A stretch of 64,000 bases of DNA from Endotrypanum monterogeii (Eukaryota; Euglenozoa; Kinetoplastea; Trypanosomatida; Trypanosomatidae): NCBI GenBank assembly GCA_000333855.2, contig CM007314.1, positions 503,030-567,029 on the forward strand, written 5' to 3'. The notes under the pieces are model-generated. The model made no database searches, had not been told where the DNA came from, and saw only the letters and a list, made by a program, of their open reading frames with translations. The position numbers and the translations under genes were made by a program. The stretch's first letter is position 1; the number at the start of each line of letters is the position of its first letter. Positions 18,206 to 26,085 of the stretch are shown piece after piece.

Positions 18206-21200
18206 ATGCACACGCACGCTTTTTCAGCACACGGGACAGGTGGTGACGGAAGCCCCAGCTCGTCCTCGTCTTCGCCGTCACCACCTCTTGCGGACAGCCA
18301 AAGCCCTGGGTCCCCAGCGTTTAACTATTGCGACGACGGCAGTGAAACAAAAGCCAGAAGTGCTTGTGCTTCTCATCATACTCTCGAAAAAAGAGTGTCT
18401 GGTGGCCGCTGCCATTCCACTGTACATGATTCCCCCTGTATCGGTGGAAAGACAGACCACCAGCACAATATAGACGGCACCGAAATTGATAGCTACACTA
18501 CATACTACGACTATGACAGTGCGTACGACGAAGAGGATGAGGTGCTTGCTGATAGCGACAGCTGTCGTAGCAGCGGTGACGCGGCGGACGACCGAGTCTC
18601 AGCGAAAGCCTCTATGTCCCTGCAGGAGGATTTGTTGCGATTTCTCAGCTACACACTCGATGAGGAGGCGCTGAAGGATCACCGAATCATGGTGATCGAG
18701 GCATTTGTTCAGATCCTCGTGATCGGCACGAACCAGGGCACTGTGGCAGTTGTTGATCCGTCCACAGGTAAGCTGAAGGAGGTGTATTTAAATCACCAAG
18801 AACCGATCTGTGATGTGGACTGCAGCATCAACGAGCTTTACATCGCGGCATGCGACAAAGCCGGGTACGTCACAGTTCAAAGTCGTCGTGAATTGAAGGA
18901 TATATGGATGGCCGAGTTGAGCGGCCCAATGGAGTCTGTCGCCCTCCACCCCCACTACCACAAGATGGACAGCTCTCCAATGGTTTGCGGCGGGGCATCG
19001 AAGGTACTCCTCCTCACCAAAGGTCTTCTGTGGAGCAACAGTCGGCGCATTAAAATCTTGCAAGAGGGACGTGGTCGCATTCACAAAGTCCGCTGGTGTC
19101 GTGGGATGGCGAGTGACGTTGTTGCGTGGCTTTCGGATGTCGAGCTCACTCTGTACGACACAAAGGGAGAGGCCCTGGTGCACCGCATGCCATTGCCCAG
19201 CCTCACCCCGCACAATTCTTTGTACCCACCAACACTGCGGTGGGAATATAATTCATCGAAGGGCTCGGCCTGCGGGGCTGGCCCCACGGCCGCCTTGCTG
19301 TGTGGGTGGGGAGACGTGGTACAGGAGGTTCACCTGTACGCAGCTTCTCGCATCGGTGATGGGAGGGGGGCCGGTGTTTCCAATTCCAGTGAGGGGTCAT
19401 CACCAGCTGCGGTCACCTCGCAGGGTGAGCGGCAAGATCCGTCGCTGGTGGCGTCTCCGTCTCGTGCAACCTTTGTCAATGTTTCTATGCTCCCATCGTC
19501 ACACCCAGCCACTACCTCAAGTGCAACTGTACGAGCACCATACCACGCAGTGGCACGTACCCCACATCCATTGCGGCCGAGCGGTACCGTGTTCCCATAC
19601 CGAGTTTGTGGTATTGCCCCATACGGTCCTCAGCGGTACGTGGTGCTGGCGGCCATAGTTGACCGTGACACAGAGGGCGCGATGAAGGACTTGGAGGTAC
19701 GCGTTGTGAGCCGTGATGCGTTGACAGATGTCTACCGTGGCAGGATGCCAGTTCGTTTCATTCATCCATTGCAGCTTCGCCTCGCCTACCTCGGGTTGCC
19801 GCCGACGCTCACAACGCGGCGGGGGGCTCGGGCATCGTTGCAGCAAGTCGCCCTGCCACCAGATCCCTTAGCCCCGTCTCCCCTGACACAATACTTCATC
19901 CTCTCTGTTGACACAATCGTGAAGGCGATACCGTCCGACATTGATGACCACGTTGAATTTTTATTGCGCTCAGCTCTGTTCGAGGAGGCTTACCGGTATG
20001 CATCGACACACGCGCGTCAGTTACGGCGGCATGTCTTGGAGAAAATTGGACATCAATGGCTTATGCATCTTTTTGAGAGCCGTAACAGGGAGGAGGGGGC
20101 GTTGTTGAAAATAATCGAGCTACTCCCTGAGGTCGTCCCGCGTGAGAACAGCTCCACATGGGAGCAGTGGATCTACCGCTTGGACACATGCGGTGAGTCG
20201 TGGCGGCTCATAGCGCTTTTGCCAGCTAGCACAGGTGCATCCACCGAGTACAGGCTGCCCAGCCCACCCGCCACGGAGGAATACAGCGACACTCACACTG
20301 ACCAAGCTGTCTCCACGGACCGATCCTCCCCTCTTCCAGTCGCCACCCTGCAAATACCCATCCAGAGGGAGTATTACGATTTGGTGCTGTTGCGCTGCCT
20401 CCGTCAAGATCCGAGCCTTTTCAACGCTGCACTGCATAAGTTTCACTCGCTCTTCACCGTGCCGGTCCTTCTCAAGGCGACGGAGGCGGTGTATCGACAG
20501 CAGTGCGCCGCAGCCGCCTGGTGGGAATGCCAGGACAGCGACGATGGGGAGGTCGAGGTGACGGGTGATAAACCTTGGGGGGCGGAGGGGAAGACGGCGG
20601 GTGATGCAAGCTCTACACTTGTTGCTGCCACCACTAATCAAAAACATGTGCCGGCCGCTGCACAGACTCTTGCTTCATCGACTACCCCTCAAAGCGGTGA
20701 GGCAGAGACGGGATCTGTGGATGAAACACCGTGTTCACCTTCTCAGACGAACACAGGGCCTACGGCTGCTACTGCCGCAGCTCCGCCGATGAGTCGGACG
20801 TCGAGGTGGTCATTGGTGGCAAGCTACGGTCTTCTTCTTCGATGTGCCGGTCGACACGAGGAAGCCCTTCAAGTGCTACTACACTTACCTTCGTCACCAC
20901 GTACTGACCATGAGGTGTTCAGCCTTATCCGTGACGAGCAACTGTTACATAAGGCTGTCGAGCTACTTCCGGAGCTGCTGCACAGCAGAGAGGAGGCTAC
21001 GCTGCAGCTACTCTTGGAGCATGTGTCGGAGTCGTCCAGTCACAGCACTGTAGCGGGTGGTGATGGCGCCGCATTGTCTTCTGCCTCAACTGTCGGACCA
21101 GGCGGTGCTGCCGTGCGATCTTCGCCCTTACCTTTGGACACCTCACAGTATGGATTTGCGCGGGATCCACTGTGCGCTGAGTCTGTTGTGTGCCGTCTGG

Positions 21201-22621
21201 AGCATAACGATCGGTGGCACCTGCTACGCTACCTAAAGCTCGTGGAGGAGAAATACCCAAAGGTGTTCCTCCAGCTAGCGAAGCAACACGCCCAGCTGGT
21301 GGCGACGCTCTATATCGACCACGACCGCCCGTCCCTGCTTCCATTCCTTAAACAGATGTCCATGTATATTGAGCGCATCCGTGAGTTGCATGCACTCTGT
21401 CACAAACACCACTTCCTCGAGGAAGAGATCTTTCTGCTGTTTCGCATGGGTCGCGAGGACGAGGCACTGCGTATCCTTGTCGAGAAGATGCACGACCTCC
21501 CGCACGCGTTGAAGTTTGTCATCTCCGTCCCAGACCGCGAGGAGCAGTCGGCCCTGTTCGCGCGACTGGTTGACTATACCGTAGCATATAATATGAGTTT
21601 GCCAACATGTCTCCTTCATCACACCAAGGACACCCCGGAGGGGTGCGGTGTCCAGGTGCGCTACATTATGCACGCGACACAGCCTAATGAGACATACGCA
21701 CTGATTGCACAGCAATACCGTGTGTCGTTAGAGGACTTATGCCAGGCGAATGGTGTGCCGGCGGTGCTCAGCAGCGTGGCGCGGCAAATACCTCCCGAGA
21801 GTGTGGTGGTCTCCAAGGGTCGCCTCAGCGACGACGCCCCACCCTATCATGGTGAGGAGGGTGTGCAGCGGCAATCATCCTGCGACGCGGCTTCGCTCGA
21901 AAATATATCCGCCCCCCCGCCTCAGTGCGTGGTGCCGCTCAACCTCCTCGGCGATCTTCTCCGGACGCTAGCAGAGCCACAGTTTATGGAGCATCCAGCC
22001 TTGGATGTGGGATTTGTTCTCTCAAAGCTTCCGTGCCGTGAGCCCATCCTCCGCGCGGGGCCTAGCATTGCCTCCATAGCACATATCATGACAGAGGAGA
22101 TCGGCTTTCTTTCCACGGTGGCCAAAGTTGGGGAGAGGGATCTAATGGGCTACTATGGGCAGCTACTCAAGCGTCGCACAAAGGCAATCACAATGGGTCG
22201 ATGCCGAAGCTCACCTGACGGCGACTCTTCTGCCAGGGGTGGTGGTGGTGCTTCCCTTTCTGCTACTGAATCCACAAATCCAGCTGGGAGTTCTGCAGAG
22301 GTGTCTGGAGCAGTGTTCCGGTGTTCAGCTTGTCGTCAGATAGTTGCACACCAGGTGGTTGTCTTTGCGTGTCAGCACATATACCATCCCGCTTGTGTGC
22401 TTCACTACCTAAAGTTGACGACAGAGACACTCACCAAGGGAGGAGGTGCGGCCAGTGGTGGGCGTGCCGGGGACCCAGTTGCCGTGGTGCGTGACGGCGC
22501 GTCGTTGGAGTGCTCTGCACCGTTTGCGGCCCTAGCAGGGACACAGACCACTCTGGAGCAGCTCCGAAAATTACAAGTCTACTGCCACGCATGCCGTGAA
22601 CACGGGGGAGAGCTAAGCTAA
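18206..22621 (+). CDS. VPS41: VPS41, HOPS tethering complex subunit, with LysM-like insertion
   Basis: VPS41 is a subunit of the HOPS complex that tethers late endosomes and lysosomes for fusion. The 1471-residue protein shows the family order. A beta-propeller starts near residue 160, with VALHPHY, a KVLLL strand, IHKVRWCRG and CGWGDVVQEV in the expected positions. A clathrin-heavy-chain-repeat solenoid follows, including DHDRPSLLPFLK, which matches the VPS41 signature. A RING-H2-like C-terminus has C1373, C1376, C1389, H1391, H1394, C1397, then C1460 and C1463. Residues about 1149-1205 interrupt the solenoid with a segment that reads like a LysM domain. Low-complexity linkers add to the length; animal and yeast proteins are 850-990 residues. 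The ATG at 18206 is the first after the acceptor; the open frame continues upstream without an ATG. Confidence 0.9.
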   Translation: MHTHAFSAHGTGGDGSPSSSSSSPSPPLADSQSPGSPAFNYCDDGSETKARSACASHHTLEKRVSGGRCHSTVHDSPCIGGKTDHQHNIDGTEIDSYTTYYDYDSAYDEEDEVLADSDSCRSSGDAADDRVSAKASMSLQEDLLRFLSYTLDEEALKDHRIMVIEAFVQILVIGTNQGTVAVVDPSTGKLKEVYLNHQEPICDVDCSINELYIAACDKAGYVTVQSRRELKDIWMAELSGPMESVALHPHYHKMDSSPMVCGGASKVLLLTKGLLWSNSRRIKILQEGRGRIHKVRWCRGMASDVVAWLSDVELTLYDTKGEALVHRMPLPSLTPHNSLYPPTLRWEYNSSKGSACGAGPTAALLCGWGDVVQEVHLYAASRIGDGRGAGVSNSSEGSSPAAVTSQGERQDPSLVASPSRATFVNVSMLPSSHPATTSSATVRAPYHAVARTPHPLRPSGTVFPYRVCGIAPYGPQRYVVLAAIVDRDTEGAMKDLEVRVVSRDALTDVYRGRMPVRFIHPLQLRLAYLGLPPTLTTRRGARASLQQVALPPDPLAPSPLTQYFILSVDTIVKAIPSDIDDHVEFLLRSALFEEAYRYASTHARQLRRHVLEKIGHQWLMHLFESRNREEGALLKIIELLPEVVPRENSSTWEQWIYRLDTCGESWRLIALLPASTGASTEYRLPSPPATEEYSDTHTDQAVSTDRSSPLPVATLQIPIQREYYDLVLLRCLRQDPSLFNAALHKFHSLFTVPVLLKATEAVYRQQCAAAAWWECQDSDDGEVEVTGDKPWGAEGKTAGDASSTLVAATTNQKHVPAAAQTLASSTTPQSGEAETGSVDETPCSPSQTNTGPTAATAAAPPMSRTSRWSLVASYGLLLRCAGRHEEALQVLLHLPSSPRTDHEVFSLIRDEQLLHKAVELLPELLHSREEATLQLLLEHVSESSSHSTVAGGDGAALSSASTVGPGGAAVRSSPLPLDTSQYGFARDPLCAESVVCRLEHNDRWHLLRYLKLVEEKYPKVFLQLAKQHAQLVATLYIDHDRPSLLPFLKQMSMYIERIRELHALCHKHHFLEEEIFLLFRMGREDEALRILVEKMHDLPHALKFVISVPDREEQSALFARLVDYTVAYNMSLPTCLLHHTKDTPEGCGVQVRYIMHATQPNETYALIAQQYRVSLEDLCQANGVPAVLSSVARQIPPESVVVSKGRLSDDAPPYHGEEGVQRQSSCDAASLENISAPPPQCVVPLNLLGDLLRTLAEPQFMEHPALDVGFVLSKLPCREPILRAGPSIASIAHIMTEEIGFLSTVAKVGERDLMGYYGQLLKRRTKAITMGRCRSSPDGDSSARGGGGASLSATESTNPAGSSAEVSGAVFRCSACRQIVAHQVVVFACQHIYHPACVLHYLKLTTETLTKGGGAASGGRAGDPVAVVRDGASLECSAPFAALAGTQTTLEQLRKLQVYCHACREHGGELS

Positions 22622-22909
22622 TCACGCTTCCTGTGTTTTGCATGAAAAAGGCGAAAAGCACACAGGTGTATGGCGCGTTCCCACAAGGCTCCCACGGTGA
22701 TCTTGCGTCAGGGCTGTGAGTCTCTGGAGATCCGGTAGCGATGTGCGGCTGGAGAGAGATGCAGAAGGTTTCTGGGGGAAGCATGTGATATCAGAAAACG
22801 ATACCACCGGTAAAGAGGGGCCGCTGCATCTTCAACAGCGAACAACAACACCTGATCACATGCCGGGCTTGACCTCTACACATGCTTTGTTTGATCAGGC
22901 ACACACGTG

Positions 22910-22942
<33 letters not shown>

Positions 22943-22950
22943 GTATATAT
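22910..22950. repeat. Compound CA/TA microsatellite
   Basis: An AC run of about 22 bases passes into alternating TA with one G interruption. Confidence 0.92.
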
Positions 22951-23413
22951 AGACATACGGGGTGGTCAACGCAAATGATTTTGCAGAATCGAACTGCTGA
23001 GTTATGCCTCAGCGGAGAGCTCGGTGACATTATAAGTATCTTCTTCTCTTACTTTTTTTCTTCATTCCTTCACGCCGCCACTGATGCCGATACCACTTTT
23101 CGTGATCACTGCTACTTGATCTGCAATCCCTTTCTCTCACCTCATATAAACGCCTCTTTTTCCCTTTTTTATTTCTTACTCGCCGCCGCCGCCGCCGCCT
23201 CCTTCTCCGCTGATGCTGTGGTTTTCCAAGTCACTTATGCGTGCGGAAACGAGCCACTGCCAAATCGGAACGCAAAAGGAAACCCCAGACAGAAAAGGTG
23301 CGGTCCCAACCTAAGACACACACACACACACACAAGATAATAATAATAAAAAGAGGTTTGATTGGGTGTTTTGGGACAAGAAGGCACTGTGAGCGCACTG
23401 GTTTCTTCTCAGA

Positions 23414-23439
23414 ATATATATATATATATATATATATAT
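23414..23439. repeat. (TA)n microsatellite
   Basis: Alternating TA of about 26 bases lies upstream of IMP4, with an (AC)n run 80 bases before it. Confidence 0.9.
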
Positions 23440-23606
23440 TGCAACACAGACAGGTTTTTTTTTGGGGGGAGGGGGTATCAGAAAGCCACTCAGAGGTTGC
23501 GTTGTATTGCTGTGAGTGTCGGAGTTGTCCTCCACTGTGTTCATTTCTTCTTAAACAAGAAATTTCTCAATTATTTTGATAGAAAGCATCTTTGTTGACT
23601 ATCATA

Positions 23607-24473
23607 ATGCGACGCAGTGTTGCTCGTACACGTAAAGAGTTTCTGGAACGCAAGCAGCACGAGCGTGTCCATGAGGCGATTCACCTGCGCAAGGAGCAGT
23701 TCCGCAATGCGCTGGATACGGCAACCCCACTGCCTGGGCACCTCAGGAAGGATGCAATGGCACTAAAGAAATTCACAGAGCTCGATGATGCGCAGACTCG
23801 GAACTTGACGACAACTGTGGATGACGAATACGCCAACGCGGGCCAGGAGGACCCACACGTTCTCGTCACGACGTCTCGAAACGCGTCACAGAAACTGCTG
23901 GAGTTTGCTAAGGAAGTGCGACTTATCGTGCCGAATGCCGTGCGTATGAATCGCGGTAATCTCAGCGTCCATCAACTCATGGATGCCGTGCGCAAGGAGA
24001 ACTATACAGATGTCGTGGTGCTGCAGGAGTCGCAGGGAGTTCCAGATAGCTTGATTGTCTCTCATCTCCCATTAGGCCCCACTGTGACCTTCACAATTCA
24101 CAACCTCGTAGCACGCCACGACATCGAGGGCGTGGGGACAATGTCAGAGCAGTACCCACACCTCATCTTCGAGAATTTCTCTACCAAGCTGGGCTTACGG
24201 ATAAAGGACGTGCTGCGCTATCTCTTTCCCGTGCCGAAGGCCGACGCAACCCGAGTACTGACCTTTGACAACGAAAATGATTTCATCAGCTTTCGCCATC
24301 ACACCTACAAGAGGGAGAAAGGCAGGACACAGGTGGAGCTGACCGAGGTGGGCCCTCGGTTCGAGTTGACCCCGTACCGCGTCGTGCTCGGCACACTCGA
24401 GATGGCTGATGCAGAGACGGAGTGGGTGCTGCAGCCGTACATGAATACCGCGAAGAAGCGTCGGCTTTTGTAG
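23607..24473 (+). CDS. IMP4: IMP4, U3 snoRNP Brix-domain protein
   Basis: IMP4 is a nucleolar component of the small-subunit processome, working with MPP10, IMP3 and the U3 snoRNA in 18S rRNA maturation. The 288-residue protein begins with the family's basic N-terminus (MRRSVARTRKEFLERK) and has a full Brix domain from about residue 85 to 270. That includes SRNASQKLLEFAKEVRLIVPN, the substrate-like VVVLQESQGVPDSLIVSHLP, the TVTFTIHNLVARHDI core, and the C-terminal LTEVGPRFELTPYR. Length agrees with other eukaryotic IMP4 proteins. The ATG at 23607 is the first after the acceptor candidates; the frame extends five codons upstream only through a TTG. RIO2, another ribosome-assembly factor, lies in the same array. 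Confidence 0.95.
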   Translation: MRRSVARTRKEFLERKQHERVHEAIHLRKEQFRNALDTATPLPGHLRKDAMALKKFTELDDAQTRNLTTTVDDEYANAGQEDPHVLVTTSRNASQKLLEFAKEVRLIVPNAVRMNRGNLSVHQLMDAVRKENYTDVVVLQESQGVPDSLIVSHLPLGPTVTFTIHNLVARHDIEGVGTMSEQYPHLIFENFSTKLGLRIKDVLRYLFPVPKADATRVLTFDNENDFISFRHHTYKREKGRTQVELTEVGPRFELTPYRVVLGTLEMADAETEWVLQPYMNTAKKRRLL

Positions 24474-24994
24474 ATGGAGAGGAGGAGGCTTTCGCACGTG
24501 TGTTTTAGTGCCTGCCACATTTTTACGTCGCACAGAAGGGAGTAGGTAGGGCGAGGGTGATGGTGGGGTAGGTGGGTGTCCATCATGGTGTAGCTGTGAT
24601 TTGATCTCGCCATATACCAGTGAATGAACCCCCCTTTCTTTTTTTTTTTTAAATTCTGGTAATGGCACTCTGCACTTCATCTCACTGATGATGATGACCG
24701 AGAGGGGTTCTTTTTCTTTCTCTCTACACATTAGTCACCGTGTCCGGGTGATTCACCGCTGTCTCTCGGCGGGGGACGGGAGAGGAAGTAGTCATCAGCT
24801 CGGTCCCCTTTTTCCTTTCCCTTTCCTGCCTCCACCCCGCTTTCTGTTCTCTCTCTTCACGTGCTGAGGGCGGTGCTGTCGAACATTTCCGTCTGCGTGA
24901 TTGTCAGCGTGTACCGTCTCTACGTTGTGGTGACAGTTCAGATGTTGCCGTCCATCCGCACGTCAACTTCCTTCCCTTTTTTTTCTTCCTTCTC

Positions 24995-24995
<1 letters not shown>

Positions 24996-25027
<32 letters not shown>
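24996..25027. repeat. Compound CA/TA microsatellite
   Basis: (CA)5 is followed by alternating TA of about 22 bases. Confidence 0.9.
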
Positions 25028-25028
<1 letters not shown>

Positions 25029-25447
25029 CGTACTAACAGGAGAACATTCGTGTAACACTTCGATTCCCTCCGTCAAGCCGGCGTTGCGGGGTGTACCACT
25101 GTGTGTGTGAGTGCGCTTGCCTCTCTCTTTTTTTTTGTTTCGTCTGGTCGTCTGCCAGTGAGTCTCTAAAGTACCGTTGCAATAAATGCCATCCCTCCCT
25201 CATACATACGTGCAGGTGCAACGCCCCCCCCCCCCCCTCAAAAAAAAAAAATACTTCGCCGCTCCACGCCTTAGTAATGCGTTAAGCTGGGAAGAACCAG
25301 TTGAGTAACCAGCCGCTTCAGTGACTAACGCACACCTATCGAGCGGGGAGGTAAGAGGGGGTCGAGTGGGTTGGAGGCAATGGGGATGAAGACTAGGTGA
25401 GGGGGAGTGCTGTGCTGTGCTGTATGTCAAAGCAACGTGAATGAAAA

Positions 25448-25480
25448 CCTTGTGGTGTTAAGGTGTATTCCACCACAAGG
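25448..25480. other. Perfect 10-bp inverted repeat (RNA hairpin candidate)
   Basis: CCTTGTGGTG at 25448-25457 is exactly complementary to CACCACAAGG at 25471-25480, with a 13-base loop. It is GC-mixed, unlike the TA palindromes elsewhere, so it should be stable in the transcript. It lies midway between IMP4 and the SNF2 gene. No known element is recognised. Confidence 0.8.
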
Positions 25481-25990
25481 AAAAGCCGACGCGACGCCGC
25501 ACAGAAGAGAGGTGATGCTCTTCTACAAAAAAACCCTATTTTGACGATAGGTCACCCAGGAAGGCATACTGCTGCTTCGACACCCTCGGCACACGCACAC
25601 GTAGGTGCAGCTCTATGAGAGGCATTAACAAGCAAAACAAACAAAGTAAAAAAAAAATAGCAGTGACCACCAGCCCTTATTTGCATACTTCCCCTGATTT
25701 CTCTACGCAAGGAAAGGCTTGCATCCCTGCAGTCGTGCTGATGTTCGAGGCTCTAACCTGAGCACCTCTTTCGGGGTGCTCTATCTTTTCGTCGTGTTTC
25801 TATTTCCACGTGTAAACGTTTATCATCGGCGAGAGAGGTTGGAGGGGAGCGATCCACCCGTGCTCCGTGATCCCCGCCCGCCCCTAGGTGGCTCCCTATT
25901 CCTTCTCCAGGCAAACAGGTGCATGCACTTTCTTTCACAGGAGCTCATCTCATGTTTCTTTGCATCCATCATCAATACGTGCCATTCTCT

Positions 25991-26032
25991 CTTCTTTTTT
26001 TTTTTTGTTGTTGTTGCTTCTCCTCGGCGCAG
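25991..26032 (+). promoter_or_regulatory. Polypyrimidine tract and acceptor for the SNF2 gene
   Basis: A long CT and T tract with GTT repeats ends in GGCGCAG, with AG at 26031-26032. The first ATG after it, at 26079, is out of frame with the SNF2 gene; the in-frame ATG is at 26086. Confidence 0.6.
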
Positions 26033-26085
26033 GGCTGCGCTCTTAGGGTCACCTCCCTCTTCCTTTCTGCCACGTCATATGTTTG

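Larger units (their letters stand above)
22622..23606. other. Intergenic region
   Basis: No gene is seen. Arrays are a compound CA-TA at 22910-22950, (AC)n at 23316-23334 and (TA)n at 23414-23439. Acceptor-like AGs before IMP4 are at 23558-23559 and 23581-23582. Confidence 0.75.
24474..26085. other. Intergenic region with a strong hairpin
   Basis: No gene is seen. It contains a compound CA-TA array (24996-25027), a C-run followed by an A-run (about 25226-25250), a 10-bp stem hairpin (25448-25480) and a T-rich acceptor ending at 26032. The stretch 25260-25680 is less simple in sequence than typical spacer here but has no long ORF or intact tRNA. Confidence 0.7.

Noticed and set aside
25535..25551. 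Five-bp stem with seven-base loop resembling an anticodon arm
   Set aside because: A weak B-box-like sequence lies downstream, but its T stem does not pair and no D arm or acceptor stem fits.
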